64,000 nt of DNA, taken from Rhizobium sp. EC-SD404 (GTDB lineage: Bacteria; Pseudomonadota; Alphaproteobacteria; Rhizobiales; Rhizobiaceae). Under the pieces are notes generated by a model. That model was given only the letters and a program-made list of their open reading frames with translations. It had not been told where the DNA came from and did not search any database. Shown here piece by piece: positions 34,453-44,559 of the stretch (positions are counted from its first letter, which is position 1; every line of letters begins with the position of its first letter). The DNA lies in NCBI RefSeq assembly GCF_902498825.1, contig NZ_LR701459.1, positions 1,370,001 to 1,434,000 on the forward strand, written 5' to 3'. A program made the position numbers and the translations under genes.

Positions 34453-35822
34453 TGATCGTTCTCCTCAGTCACCTGCTCGACAAGGCGCACGCGCACCTCC
34501 GTCGGAACATGGCGCTCCACGCGCAGGACATCGATCTCGAGTCGCCGACTGACCACCTGGCCCGCAGCGAGCTCTGACGTATCCGTCGGCAATTGGATCT
34601 CGACCATGTCGCCCTCGGCTGGCAACGATCCCCGCTCCTCGATCACCAGCCCAGCAACCGTCTCGACGTCGGTTTCCGGCAGATCGAAACCTATTGCACG
34701 AGCGACCTCGTCGAGATGGACGTCCCCGTCCATTGTCCAGGTGTTGTCGCCGGTCGAGATCACCGCATCGCCGATGCCGTCATCGTGCTCGTCGGTGATC
34801 TCCCCGACGATCTCCATCGCAATGTCTTCGATGGTCAAAAGGCCGGCGAAACCGCCATACTCGTCGATGACGCACGCAAGCTGGCTGTTGTTGTTGCGAA
34901 GTGCACTGAGCGCATCGGGAAGCGACATCACTGTCGGGATGACCGTGACAGGGCTCATGATATCCGAAACGACCGTGTCGCCATTCGATTGCTGTATATG
35001 ACCCAGCAGATCAGCAAGCTGCACAAACCCGACCGGCGCATCCTCATCGTCGATGACCGGATACCGCGTATGCGCTCCGGCCATGAGCTGGCGGACGTCG
35101 TCCAAGGTGGCCTCGGGCCGCACCCAATCGACCTGCGAACGCGGAATCATTGCATGTTCCACGTCCTGTTGCGGAAAATCGAGGATGCGGTCCATCATCA
35201 GAGACAATTCAACGGGGATGTCGCCGCTGTCTCGCGAGTCCGCGATAATGTGGGGCAGGTCTTCAGCGGAGGCGCTGACATCGAGGTCGTGCACGGGCTC
35301 GATGCGCAGGGCGCGCAAGAATAGGTTGGCGGATTTGTCGAAAAAGCCGATCAGCCATCCGAACACGGTGAGATAGATCAGCGTGGAGCGGGCGAGGCTT
35401 CGGGCGAGGGGGTCTGGGTTCGCGATGGCCAGGTTCTTGGGATAGAGCTCGCCGAAGATCATCTGGATGATCGTTGCAAGAACCAGTGCTGCAATGGTCC
35501 CGCCCGCAACGCCCACCTCAGTCGGAACACCCACGCCTCCGAGAAGGGCACCGAGCGAGCGTCCGACAAGCGGTTCGGCCACATAACCAACCAGAAGGCC
35601 CGTAACGGTGATTCCGAGCTGCGCTCCGGACAGCATGAAGCTGGTTCGCTTCGTGACTTCCAGCGCGCACTTTGCGGCGGCATCGCCTTCGGCTGCCCGT
35701 GCTGCCAGCCGTGTCCGATCGACCGCCATGTAGGCGAATTCCTGGGCCACGAAGTAGCCATTGGCGGCGATGATGGCGAGAATCACGATGATCCCGACCA
35801 GCAACAGCAAAAGCGCTTCCAT
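34449..35822 (-). CDS. CNNM/HlyC-CorC family protein, full-length form
   Basis: Membrane protein of 457 residues. The CNNM domain (about 1-200) contains FMLSGAQLGITVTGLLVGYVAEPLVG and the CNNM signature LYPKNLAIANPDPLARSLA. A CBS pair (about 215-340) with MIPRSQVDWVRPEATLDDVRQLM and a C-terminal CorC_HlyC domain (about 355-445, ending in VERHVPTEVRVRLVEQ) follow. The start at 35822 (MEALLLLLVGIIV) fits a first membrane helix; the open frame above it is not protein-like. It is co-translated with the shorter paralogue. Confidence 0.88.
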   Translation of the reverse strand: MEALLLLLVGIIVILAIIAANGYFVAQEFAYMAVDRTRLAARAAEGDAAAKCALEVTKRTSFMLSGAQLGITVTGLLVGYVAEPLVGRSLGALLGGVGVPTEVGVAGGTIAALVLATIIQMIFGELYPKNLAIANPDPLARSLARSTLIYLTVFGWLIGFFDKSANLFLRALRIEPVHDLDVSASAEDLPHIIADSRDSGDIPVELSLMMDRILDFPQQDVEHAMIPRSQVDWVRPEATLDDVRQLMAGAHTRYPVIDDEDAPVGFVQLADLLGHIQQSNGDTVVSDIMSPVTVIPTVMSLPDALSALRNNNSQLACVIDEYGGFAGLLTIEDIAMEIVGEITDEHDDGIGDAVISTGDNTWTMDGDVHLDEVARAIGFDLPETDVETVAGLVIEERGSLPAEGDMVEIQLPTDTSELAAGQVVSRRLEIDVLRVERHVPTEVRVRLVEQVTEENDQ

Positions 35823-36152
35823 CAGCTGTCCGATCCCCTGCGTACAAACGGGGTGTGAACGAGCCGTCGCTGAGTCTGTTCCACGGTTGCAAGCGCATCC
35901 CCCGCGCGGCTGAGAACATCCATTGGCGAAACCCCCTTTGTGTCGAGCCGTACGGCACTGAAAAGGCTTCCTGACCCAGTGGGGTAAAGCTAATAGACCT
36001 GCCAAGCTGTACATCGAAACTGCGTGACTCGGTCTGGCAATCACGGAAACGTGAGCTTTCTGATTGGCGAACAGGACCCGAACTGTCCTGTTCGGTCGGT
36101 CTCGATAACTTGCACATAAGCTCGAAGGGAACTTCACCTGACCCTCCTCACG
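35823..36152. other. Divergent intergenic region with a perfect inverted repeat
   Basis: A 330-bp gap between the CNNM pair and PgpA. CGAACAGGAC (36068-36077) and GTCCTGTTCG (36085-36094) form a perfect 10-bp inverted repeat with a 7-nt spacer. Within it, GAAC-N7-GAAC at 36069-36083 fits the alphaproteobacterial LexA box. No other element is clear. Confidence 0.4.
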
Positions 36153-36650
36153 ATGCCGGACGGCATCCATATCCAACAAATCTTGATGTGGCTGGCCACG
36201 TGGGGCGGCTCAGGACTCGTCGAGCCACTGCGGGCCGGTCTTGCCGTGTTCACGATCGTGGGTGTCGCGCTCTTCTTTCCCAAGTTGGGAAGGCCTCACT
36301 GGAGTTGGGCGTTGCTGATAGTCACGCTCGCAGGTTGGTGGGCCGCCGAACGTTGGGCGGCTGAAAGCGGTCTTGCCGACGATCGAAGGATCGTCATCGA
36401 TGAAGTCGCCGGCTTCCTCGCGGTTCTTGCCGTAGCCGGCGTCAAAGGATGGCTGATAGGATCTTCAGCGCTTCTGTTCTTGGCGTTGGATCGTCTCAAG
36501 CCTTGGCCATTCAGCCGGCTGGAAGACTTCGGCGGTGGCTTTGGAGTCATGCTCGACGACGTGATGCTGGGCATCGTTCTCGGCGGAGTAATTTTCGCTG
36601 CCCGCTGGCTCGCATCGTCATCAGGAAAAACTGCCCATCCTCCGGATTGA
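36153..36650 (+). CDS. pgpA: Phosphatidylglycerophosphatase A
   Basis: PgpA-family membrane phosphatase (165 residues) that dephosphorylates phosphatidylglycerol phosphate to phosphatidylglycerol. The family blocks DRRIVIDEVAGFLAVLAVAG, FLALDRLKPWPFSRLEDFGGGFGVMLDDVMLGIV and flanking helices are recognisable, including the paired Asp residues in VMLDDVMLG. Its length is normal. It stands alone on the plus strand, and no other phospholipid gene is adjacent. Confidence 0.88.
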   Translation: MPDGIHIQQILMWLATWGGSGLVEPLRAGLAVFTIVGVALFFPKLGRPHWSWALLIVTLAGWWAAERWAAESGLADDRRIVIDEVAGFLAVLAVAGVKGWLIGSSALLFLALDRLKPWPFSRLEDFGGGFGVMLDDVMLGIVLGGVIFAARWLASSSGKTAHPPD

Positions 36651-36891
36651 ATCTCCTCCAAGTCTCTGTTCTCGGCGGGCCGGCCAATGCCGACACACCG
36701 GCAGCGTGTTGTTCAACTGACGTGCGGCATCCCAAGTTTCGCCTCCTTGCATTGGGGGAAGGATGTTGCCATATCCCGTTCAGCGGACCGGGCCCCTCTG
36801 GCGAACTTTTCGAAGTGTCGCGATGTCGGACCGTTTGGATATCGGCCCGCTTTGCACTGTTTCTCAGCGGGCAACTGGAGGAACGGTTGCC

Positions 36892-37908
36892 ATGATGCGT
36901 TTTGGACGCTTTCGATTTCTTGCTCTGTTGTCGGCAGCCTTTGTCGCCTTGACGCTTGTCTCGGTCGACTTCGCCGAGGCGCGTCGTGGCGGCAGCTTCG
37001 GTAGCCGCGGCTTCCGCACTCAGCAGGCCGCACCGCCCACGCGAACCGCCCCGAATCAGACCGGCCCCGTCGAGCGCAGCATGACGCCTGCGCCAAGCAC
37101 CGCGCCGCGCCAACAGCAAACGACCGGCCAGCAGCAGCGACCAGGCATGTTCAGCGGTCTGGGTGGCGGGTTGATGCGTGGCATCCTGATCGGCGGCCTG
37201 TTCGGCATGCTGCTCGGCTACGGCTTCGGTGGTATGGCAGGTGCGCTCGGCTTCCTGATCCAACTACTCCTGATCGGCGCGCTGGTCTGGCTGGCGATGG
37301 CTTTCTTCCGTTCGCGCCGCCAGCCTGCTGTCGCGGGCGGTGGACGGGCGCCAGCGTCGGCCGGCGGCCCCGCCCTCGGACAGCCGTCCAGGCGCGATGC
37401 CGCACCTCAGTCGGCGCCGGCCACATCGTCTTCAGGCTTTACGCTACCCCGCATCGGAGGCGGCGCCACAGCCGCGGCATCGCAGACGTCCGACATCATC
37501 GTCGAGCAGGCCGACCTCGATATGTTCGAGCGCCGTCTGGGCGAGGTACAGCGCGCCTTTGCTGATGAGGATCACGCCGCTCTTCGCCGCCTCTCGACGC
37601 CGGAAATGGTCTCCTATTTCTCCGAGGAACTGGCCGATAATGCCAAGCGCGGCGTGCGCAACGAGGTCACCGGCGTGCAACTGCTGCAGGCTGACATCGC
37701 CGAAGCGTGGAACGAGGGCGCAGACGATTATGCCACGGCCGCCTTCCGCTATGAGGCGATCGACGTCCTGCGTGACCGCGCCACCGGCGCCCTGGCCGGC
37801 GGAGTGGACGAGCCGACCGAGACGATCGAGCTGTGGACATTCGTTCGGAATAACGGTGGCGAGTGGAAGCTTTCGGCGATCCAGGAAGCAGGCGCTCAAG
37901 GCGCCTGA
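36892..37908 (+). CDS. TIM44-like domain protein
   Basis: Predicted membrane-associated protein of 338 residues with an N-terminal signal/anchor (about 8-26), an Arg/Pro/Gln-rich linker, a Gly-rich double helix region (GGLMRGILIGGLFGMLLGYGFGG) and a C-terminal TIM44 domain (about 200-335, starting SDIIVEQADLDMFERRLGEVQ). TIM44-like proteins are common in alphaproteobacteria, where their role is unclear. GGAGGA precedes ATG 36892; a longer frame to 36763 lacks support. The paired Met codons allow 36895 as an alternative. Confidence 0.85.
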   Translation: MMRFGRFRFLALLSAAFVALTLVSVDFAEARRGGSFGSRGFRTQQAAPPTRTAPNQTGPVERSMTPAPSTAPRQQQTTGQQQRPGMFSGLGGGLMRGILIGGLFGMLLGYGFGGMAGALGFLIQLLLIGALVWLAMAFFRSRRQPAVAGGGRAPASAGGPALGQPSRRDAAPQSAPATSSSGFTLPRIGGGATAAASQTSDIIVEQADLDMFERRLGEVQRAFADEDHAALRRLSTPEMVSYFSEELADNAKRGVRNEVTGVQLLQADIAEAWNEGADDYATAAFRYEAIDVLRDRATGALAGGVDEPTETIELWTFVRNNGGEWKLSAIQEAGAQGA

Positions 37909-38149
37909 TTCCGCGGCCTTTCCGGAGCATTCTTTTTGCGATCAAGGCTCTACGGCGTGGCGCCCTGAGGACACTGTTGCGCGTCTTTTGCAGTGCGTCT
38001 TTCTCAAAGCCGAGCGATCACATCTCCCCATACAATGATGCGCGCTCGGGCTCCTGCAAAACTGACGATATGACGCCACGACCCCTTGCGCGGCGTCGGG
38101 TGGGATGGTTTGAGGCGGCGTCCTCTTCGCGCCAACCTGGAAGTCCCGC

Positions 38150-39772
38150 ATGATCCGCCTCGAAAGCATCGGCAAGCAGAACGGCAAGCAGATCGTCTTC
38201 ATCGAGGCGTCGGCGGCGCTTCAGCGCGGCGATAAGATCGGCCTCGTCGGCCCGAATGGTGCGGGCAAGACGACTCTTTTCCGCATGATGACCGGCGAGG
38301 AACTACCGGACGAGGGGCAGGTCTCGGTCGATAAGGGCGTCACGATCGGCTATTTCAGCCAGGATGTCGGCGACATGGCGGGGCGCAGTGCGGTGGCCGA
38401 GGTGATGGACGGCGTTGGGCCGGTCAGCGCGCTGGCAGCCGAGATGGCGGAGCTCGAAGCCGCCATGGCGGATCCTGCCCAAGCCGACAAGATGGACGAG
38501 ATCATCACCCGCTACGGAGAGGTTCAAGGTCTCTATGACGAACTCGACGGCTATGCGCTGGACGGGCGCGCCCGTGAAGTGCTGGACGGCCTCGGCTTCA
38601 GCCAGGAGATGATGGACGGCGATGTCGGCAAGCTGTCCGGTGGCTGGAAGATGCGCGTGGCGCTGGCCAAGATCCTGCTGATGCGGCCCGACCTCATGCT
38701 GCTCGACGAGCCGTCGAACCATCTGGACATCGAAAGTCTCATCTGGCTCGAAACCTTCTTAAAGGGGTACGACGGCGCTATCCTGATGACCTCGCATGAT
38801 CGCGAGTTCATGAACCGCATCGTCGGCAAGATCATCGAGATCGATGGCGGCGCGCTGACGTCCTATTCGGGCGACTACGAATTCTACCGGCAACAGCGTG
38901 CCATAGCCGAGGTGCAGCAACAGGCGCAGTTCGAGCGCCAGCAGGCGATGCTCGCCAAGGAAGTGGCCTTCATCGAGCGTTTCAAGGCGCGCGCCAGCCA
39001 TGCAGCGCAGGTGCAGAGCCGGGTGAAGAAGCTCGACAAGATCGAGCGCGTCGAGCCGCCCAAGCGCCAGCAGACGGTGCGCTTCGAGTTTCAGCCAGCA
39101 CCGCGTTCCGGCGAGGACGTTGCCACGGTCAAAGGCGTGCACAAGCGTTACGGCGAGCGCACGATCTATGACGGGCTGGATTTTCAGGTGCGCCGTCGCG
39201 AGCGCTGGTGCGTCATGGGCGTCAACGGGGCTGGCAAGTCGACACTGCTCAAGCTGATCGCAGGCGCTTCCGAGCCAGATGCCGGTACAGTGACGCGTGG
39301 CCCGAGCGTTAAGATGGGCTATTTCGCCCAGCACGCGATGGAACTGCTGGAAGGCGATCGCACCGTGTTGCAGTCTCTGGAGGACTCGTTTCCGCTGGCG
39401 GGGCAGGCGCCGCTGCGCGCTCTTGCCGGCTGCTTCGGTTTAACCGGCGACGAAGTCGATAAGAAGTGCCGCGTCCTGTCGGGTGGCGAAAAGGCGCGTC
39501 TGGTCATGGCCAAGATGCTGTTCGATCCGCCGAACTTCCTCGTTCTCGACGAACCCACCAACCACCTCGATATCGCCACCAAACAGATGCTTGTCGAGGC
39601 ACTGTCTCGGTTCGAAGGCGCCATGCTGTTCGTCAGCCACGACCGCCATTTCCTGGCTGCGCTCTCCAACCGCGTGCTGGAGCTGACGCCGGAAGGCCCG
39701 CATCTCTATGGCGGCGGCTACACCGAATATGTGGAGCGCACGGGACAGGAAGCGCCGGGCCTGCGGAGCTGA
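38150..39772 (+). CDS. ABC-F family ATPase (ribosome-associated type)
   Basis: Soluble twin-NBD protein of 540 residues with no membrane domain. The first cassette has GPNGAGKTTLFRMM and LSGGWKMRVALAKILLMRPDLMLLDEPSNHLDIES; the linker around residues 245-320 holds the ABC_tran_Xtn segment (RFKARASHAAQVQSRVKKLDKIERVEPP); the second has GVNGAGKSTLLKLIAG and LSGGEKARLVMAKMLFDPPNFLVLDEPTNHLD. This is an ABC-F layout close to YbiT/EttA. Such proteins act on stalled ribosomes. No resistance gene is adjacent. Confidence 0.93.
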   Translation: MIRLESIGKQNGKQIVFIEASAALQRGDKIGLVGPNGAGKTTLFRMMTGEELPDEGQVSVDKGVTIGYFSQDVGDMAGRSAVAEVMDGVGPVSALAAEMAELEAAMADPAQADKMDEIITRYGEVQGLYDELDGYALDGRAREVLDGLGFSQEMMDGDVGKLSGGWKMRVALAKILLMRPDLMLLDEPSNHLDIESLIWLETFLKGYDGAILMTSHDREFMNRIVGKIIEIDGGALTSYSGDYEFYRQQRAIAEVQQQAQFERQQAMLAKEVAFIERFKARASHAAQVQSRVKKLDKIERVEPPKRQQTVRFEFQPAPRSGEDVATVKGVHKRYGERTIYDGLDFQVRRRERWCVMGVNGAGKSTLLKLIAGASEPDAGTVTRGPSVKMGYFAQHAMELLEGDRTVLQSLEDSFPLAGQAPLRALAGCFGLTGDEVDKKCRVLSGGEKARLVMAKMLFDPPNFLVLDEPTNHLDIATKQMLVEALSRFEGAMLFVSHDRHFLAALSNRVLELTPEGPHLYGGGYTEYVERTGQEAPGLRS

Positions 39773-39947
39773 GCCTCCCATCACTCCGAGCGCTGCATGA
39801 CTAAAAGGTCTGCAATCAGGCTGGATCGTCGAGGGTAACGGAAACCTTGAGCGTGTTGTCGATATGGCCAAGCTGTTGCAGGTTCGCTGCAATAGTATAT
39901 CTAGCCCAAGCTGGCGCAACGTCCAGTCTGAAGCTGATTGACCGAGC

Positions 39948-41402
39948 ATGCCAAAACAATTGTCCGACAGATTATCGGCCATCAGAAGGTCTGGACTTCT
40001 CGATCGTTCGGGTCGCGAACAGTTCCATCACCTGACCGAGCATGTGCGCGTAGCGTTGCAGGTGCCCGTTGCGATCATTTCCATTGTCGATGAAGACCGT
40101 CAGGTGTTTGCGGGCCATTGCGGCTTGCCTGCACCATGGGACGATCGCGGCGAGACGCCTTTGACACACTCATTCTGCCAACACGTGGTGGAACGGGCCG
40201 AAGTACTTGAAGTGAATGACGCCGACCTGCATGAGCTCGTAAACAGCAACCACGCGATCGCGGATCTGGGTGTAAGGGCTTATCTGGGCGTGCCGATCGC
40301 GTTGCCGACCGGCGAGTTGGTCGGAGCGTTGGCCGCTATCGACACATCCCCCCGTCAATGGTCCGAGCAAGACCTTAAGGTGCTGGAAAGCCTCGCGCTC
40401 GTGGTAGAGCGAGAAATATCGGTCGGGATGTCGGAGCTCAAATACCGACGGCTCTTCGAAGATATGCAAGAAGGCTATTACGTCGCCGAGCCATTGCGAG
40501 ATGGTGCTGGCAATGTCACGGACGTTCTCTTCGAAGAGGCGAACCCAGCATTTGAGCGTCTGACCGGGTTTGAAACAAACACCATTCTGGGACGCCGACT
40601 GAGCGTCGTCATGCCAGAGCTCGGTAATGAGATGCTGCCGATCTTTCGAAAGGTGCTTCGTACCGGCCAGTCCGCGCTGCACGTCAGCGCCCAAGAGATT
40701 GGTGGACGTTGGTTCGAGAACCGAGTTCGACGTCTGGAGGGCGACCGCGTTGCTACTGTGTTCACCGATGTCACGCAACGCAAGCTGAACGAAGAGCGAC
40801 AACGGGTCCTGCACCAGGAAATGATGCATCGCGTCCAAAACACCATGGCAGTGGTGAGCGCTGTGGTGACTGCGAGTTTGCGCAACGCGCCGACCTTAGA
40901 AAAGGCTAGCGAAGTGATCGCCTCGCGTATTCAGGCGATGTCGCGCACGCAGATGCTGATTACCCGACAGGAGGGGAACACTGATTTTGCCGAGGTGGTT
41001 CGCGAAGCCATCGCTCCTCATGTGGATAATGAAAGCAGACTGACGATCGCGGGCCCCTCGATCGCCATTTCGGCCCAGCAGGCAGTAGGCCTGTCGCTGG
41101 CGATCTATGAGCTTTCCACGAACGCGGCAAAATACGGCGCACTGAAATCGGATGAGGGTCAGATTTCAATCCGATGGAGTGCCGGGCCGGATCGGGCTTT
41201 CGAATTCTGTTGGAAGGAAAGCAAAGGTCCGGCTGTCTCCTTGCCACTGCGTTCAGGATTCGGCTCGAAACTGACCGACCGGATCGTCGCGGGGTATTTC
41301 AGTGGCTCAGGCAAAACCGCTTATTTGCCTGAGGGTGTGGAGTACGTTCTGCGCGGCGTGACCCGCACTGAGAACGCAGATGAGCCCGACAACGAAGACT
41401 GA
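39948..41402 (+). CDS. HWE-type sensor histidine kinase with GAF and PAS domains
   Basis: Soluble kinase of 484 residues. An N-terminal GAF domain (about 15-155) contains VALQVPVAIISIVDEDRQVF and THSFCQHVVER. A PAS domain (about 165-275) includes LFEEANPAFERLTGFETNTILG. The HWE/HisKA_2 kinase core follows with the variant H-box EMMHRVQNTMAVVSAV (His about 294; the usual form is LxHRxKNxLA) and NAAKYGALKS in the ATPase domain. HWE kinases are typical of alphaproteobacteria and often sense light or redox; no flavin Cys motif was identified, so the stimulus is unknown. No response regulator is adjacent. Confidence 0.9.
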   Translation: MPKQLSDRLSAIRRSGLLDRSGREQFHHLTEHVRVALQVPVAIISIVDEDRQVFAGHCGLPAPWDDRGETPLTHSFCQHVVERAEVLEVNDADLHELVNSNHAIADLGVRAYLGVPIALPTGELVGALAAIDTSPRQWSEQDLKVLESLALVVEREISVGMSELKYRRLFEDMQEGYYVAEPLRDGAGNVTDVLFEEANPAFERLTGFETNTILGRRLSVVMPELGNEMLPIFRKVLRTGQSALHVSAQEIGGRWFENRVRRLEGDRVATVFTDVTQRKLNEERQRVLHQEMMHRVQNTMAVVSAVVTASLRNAPTLEKASEVIASRIQAMSRTQMLITRQEGNTDFAEVVREAIAPHVDNESRLTIAGPSIAISAQQAVGLSLAIYELSTNAAKYGALKSDEGQISIRWSAGPDRAFEFCWKESKGPAVSLPLRSGFGSKLTDRIVAGYFSGSGKTAYLPEGVEYVLRGVTRTENADEPDNED

Positions 41403-41600
41403 GGGGGGCCGATGTGTTCGATCCCGAACTTGGTGGCGCACATTTATCGCCATAGTCGAGAGCATCGAGGCTAAGCGCAACCGAAGGCGCGCCCAGCCGT
41501 TTTAGTCCAGCTTGACCGAATGGCTCCTTATCGCGGCATCTCAACCTCAGTCCGCAGCCGAAACGTGACCGCAAGCCAAAATCGCTTGAGAGACTGATCG

Positions 41601-42452
41601 CTACCTGAACAGCACGACCGGAATTCTACAGGAGCGCATCATTTCGGCTGTGGTCGAGCCGATGATCAGCGCGCGGATGCGCGAATGGCCATAGGCTCCC
41701 ATGATGAGGAGGTCGCTGCCGTCGCGCTCAGCGACATCGGAAATGACCGTATCCGGCTCGCCGGAGACAATCTCAACCGAAACATTGTGCCCCCCAGCGC
41801 GTAAGATAGCCTGAGCCCTTTCGAGGTGCTGACGGACTTCGTTCGTTTCGCGTCCGACTGTCAGCACCTTGATGTCGAGCCCGGCAAAAAGTGGAGCTCT
41901 GGCAATATGCTCCACAGCCCTGGTGGCGCTGGTGCCGCCATCATAGGCAATAAGCACCCTCGTGATTGGCCGGAAGGCGCGAGCTGCGACAAACACAGGC
42001 TTCCGAGCCGTCCGGGCAATGCGTTCGAGATTCGAACCGAGATGCAACTTGGCAAAGTCCGCAGCTTCGCCTCGCTTGCCAATCACGATGCCGCGCGAGC
42101 CGGTCTCCGCCTCCGCCACGGCCTCCAACAGATCACCTTGACGCAGGCGCGACGTCAGATGCTCGACGCCTGCCGCCCGCAAGGTTGCCTCGGCCTCGTC
42201 CAGAATGGCGCGACCGCGCTTCTGTGCCAGTTTCGCACGCTGTTCGTCGAGCGTTGTGAGTTCCCGCAGCAATGCAGTCCGTGCACCAAGCGCAATCGAA
42301 CCGGAAAGATCGGTCGAAGTCGTTTCGCGGCGGCCGATCACATGAAGCAATTCAACTGGCGCGCCTGTGCGGTTGGCGATCCACGCAGCATTTTCACACA
42401 CGCTGTTGGAATAGATCGAACCATCGACGAGGGCTATCAGTTTATCCGTCAT
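41601..42452 (-). CDS. Tandem universal stress protein
   Basis: A 283-residue protein with two UspA domains. The first (about 1-140) includes KLIALVDGSIYSNSVCENAAWIAN and GIVIGKRGEA; the second (about 155-283) includes RVLIAYDGGTSATRAVEHIARA and the ATP-binding-type LLIMGAYGHSRIRALIIGSTTAEMMRSC. It stands 15 bp after the SulP transporter on the same strand, so they are probably co-transcribed, a pairing seen repeatedly between SulP-type transporters and Usp proteins. The ligand is not known. Confidence 0.93.
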   Translation of the reverse strand: MTDKLIALVDGSIYSNSVCENAAWIANRTGAPVELLHVIGRRETTSTDLSGSIALGARTALLRELTTLDEQRAKLAQKRGRAILDEAEATLRAAGVEHLTSRLRQGDLLEAVAEAETGSRGIVIGKRGEAADFAKLHLGSNLERIARTARKPVFVAARAFRPITRVLIAYDGGTSATRAVEHIARAPLFAGLDIKVLTVGRETNEVRQHLERAQAILRAGGHNVSVEIVSGEPDTVISDVAERDGSDLLIMGAYGHSRIRALIIGSTTAEMMRSCRIPVVLFR

Positions 42453-42467
42453 CAGATTATCCTGTCC

Positions 42468-43952
42468 TCAATGAGCCATCAGCTTGTCGAGTGCGCCCGG
42501 TTTGTCATGGGCGGCCAGTCGATCGACGATGGTTTCGCTTGCCTCGTTCATGCCGACGATCTCGACCTCGGCGCCGTCGCGGCGGAACTTGAGCACCGCC
42601 ATGTCGAGGGCGGCGACGCTCGAGATATCCCAGATGTGGGCGCGAGAAACGTCGATGGTCACCTTTTCCAGCACCTCCCTGAAATCGAAGGCGGCCATAA
42701 AATTCTCCGCCGACGCAAAAAAGAGCTGGCCTTCGACCGTGTAGGTCCGGTGGCGTCCATCGTCGCTCAAGGTTGAGGACACGCCGAAAAGCTGCGCGAT
42801 CTTCCACGCGAAGAAGATGCCCGAGAGCAGAACGCCAATGAGCACGCCATAGGCGAGATTGTGCGTGACGACGACAGTCACCACGGTCGCCAGCATGACG
42901 ATCGAGGATGAGCGCGGGTGGTCCCTCAAATTGACGATGGAGGACCAGGAGAAGGTGCCGATCGATACCATGATCATGATTGCCACGAGCGCCGGCATCG
43001 GGATCTGGCTGACGAGATCGCCGAGCACCAGGATCATGAAAAGCAAAAAGATGCCGGCTGCGAATGTCGACAGGCGCCCGCGTCCACCCGATTTCACGTT
43101 GATGATCGACTGGCCGATCATCGCACAGCCCGCCATGCCACCGATGAACCCGGTGGCCGTGTTGGCTATGCCCTGGCCGATGCATTCCTGATGGCGATCC
43201 GACGGCGTGTCGGTCAGATCGTCGACGATCTGTGCCGTCATCAAGGACTCCAGCAAGCCGACCACTGCAACCGCCGCCGAATAGGGCAGGATGATCATCA
43301 GCGTCTCGAACGTCAGCGGAATGTCCGGGATCAGGAATATCGGCAGGGTGGAGGGCAGTTCACCCATGTCTCCCACCGTCCGAACATCCAGGCCGAAAGC
43401 GATGGCGAGGGTGGTGAGCACGATGATGCAGACCAGCGGCGATGGAACGGTCCTGGTCAGATACGGAAACAGGTAGATGATGGCGAGGCCGGCCGCGACC
43501 ATGACATAGGTCAGGTTCGGCACACCGACGAGTTCGGGGATCTGCGCCATGAAGATGAGGATGGCCAACGCATTGACGAAGCCGGTCATGACCGAACGCG
43601 AGACGAAGCGCATGAGCGCACCGAGCTTCAGCAAACCGAACAGAATTTGCAGCAGCCCGGCGAGGACGGTGGCGGCCAGCAGGTACTGAAGCCCATAGTC
43701 GCGCACGAGCGTGACCATGAGTACGGCTGTCGCGGCGGTTGCCGCCGAGATCATTCCCGGGCGTCCACCGACGAAGGCGATCAGCACGGCGATCGAGAAG
43801 GACGCGTAAAGGCCGACCCGCGGATCGACGCCGGCGATGATGGAAAAGGCGATGGCTTCGGGAATGAGCGCGAGGGCAACGACGAGGCCCGAAAGCAGGT
43901 CGCCGCTCACATTTCCGAACCATTGCGCGCGGTAAGCGGACAAGGAGGTCAT
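42468..43952 (-). CDS. SulP-family anion transporter with STAS domain
   Basis: Inner-membrane transporter of 494 residues. About 10-14 helices hold the Sulfate_transp domain ([70 protein letters not shown]). A C-terminal STAS domain (about 400-490) contains the [18 protein letters not shown] segment. SulP proteins move sulfate, bicarbonate or other anions; the substrate cannot be chosen here. The next gene 15 bp downstream encodes a Usp protein. Confidence 0.93.
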   Translation of the reverse strand: MTSLSAYRAQWFGNVSGDLLSGLVVALALIPEAIAFSIIAGVDPRVGLYASFSIAVLIAFVGGRPGMISAATAATAVLMVTLVRDYGLQYLLAATVLAGLLQILFGLLKLGALMRFVSRSVMTGFVNALAILIFMAQIPELVGVPNLTYVMVAAGLAIIYLFPYLTRTVPSPLVCIIVLTTLAIAFGLDVRTVGDMGELPSTLPIFLIPDIPLTFETLMIILPYSAAVAVVGLLESLMTAQIVDDLTDTPSDRHQECIGQGIANTATGFIGGMAGCAMIGQSIINVKSGGRGRLSTFAAGIFLLFMILVLGDLVSQIPMPALVAIMIMVSIGTFSWSSIVNLRDHPRSSSIVMLATVVTVVVTHNLAYGVLIGVLLSGIFFAWKIAQLFGVSSTLSDDGRHRTYTVEGQLFFASAENFMAAFDFREVLEKVTIDVSRAHIWDISSVAALDMAVLKFRRDGAEVEIVGMNEASETIVDRLAAHDKPGALDKLMAH

Positions 43953-44559
43953 GAAAATCCAGATGATGAAAGAACCAAACCAGCGGCCTCTGCTGAGAGA
44001 GGGGTCGCACCGGGAGACGGTATTTGATCTAGTTGTCCGGCGGATCGGCGGCCGGAAGAGCCACCCGGAGTTTCACCGGGTCCTGATGGATGACGCTTCT
44101 TAGCGTTCCGAAACACCGTTTGGCAACGGGCGTTTCGCCACTATTCGTCGTTACGATGCATAGGCTTCCATAAGTGTCATGGCTATGCGATCCCGGTCAG
44201 CGCTTTGGTCAGGACGGTTCCACGACGGTTTATCCGTTACCGCGCGGGGATGGGGCTTTGACTGCGCGTCGCCTTATGTTGGCGCGAAGCTGGCCGGCGT
44301 CAGGCAAGGCGTCTGCGATGGAAGCGAAGCTGCTGGCGCACCACGGCCATATCCGTGTACATTGCCCGAGATCCTGTACTGGCAATGGCACCCAGCAGCT
44401 GCATCTCGACTAGTCGCGGCGCAGCGCAGCAATGCGTGCTTCCCGCAGCGCCGCAGGCTCAGCGACATCGACACGACCGACTGAAACGCTGGACGCGTTG
44501 CCCATGCCGTGCGGCGAGCGCTGGCCGGGGCAAGCATGATCGACTGATGGAGAGACGTC
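43953..44559. other. Long intergenic region without a supported gene
   Basis: 607 bp upstream of the SulP gene. Two overlapping plus-strand frames (44174-44413 and 44179-44484) lack ribosome sites and protein-like composition. ACCCGG (44063-44068) and CCGGGT (44076-44081) form a short hairpin with a 7-nt loop about 110 bp upstream of the SulP start. I see nothing else in it. Confidence 0.5.

Noticed and set aside
35823..36152. Possible manganese or magnesium riboswitch ahead of the CNNM genes
   Set aside because: Neither the yybP-ykoY nor the M-box consensus blocks could be found.
43053..44027. Plus-strand long ORF opposite the SulP gene
   Set aside because: Shadow of a GC-rich membrane-protein gene; composition is His/Asp/Arg-rich and not protein-like.
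44174..44484. Two overlapping plus-strand ORFs upstream of DUF1488
   Set aside because: No ribosome site, low-complexity composition, and they overlap each other in different frames.
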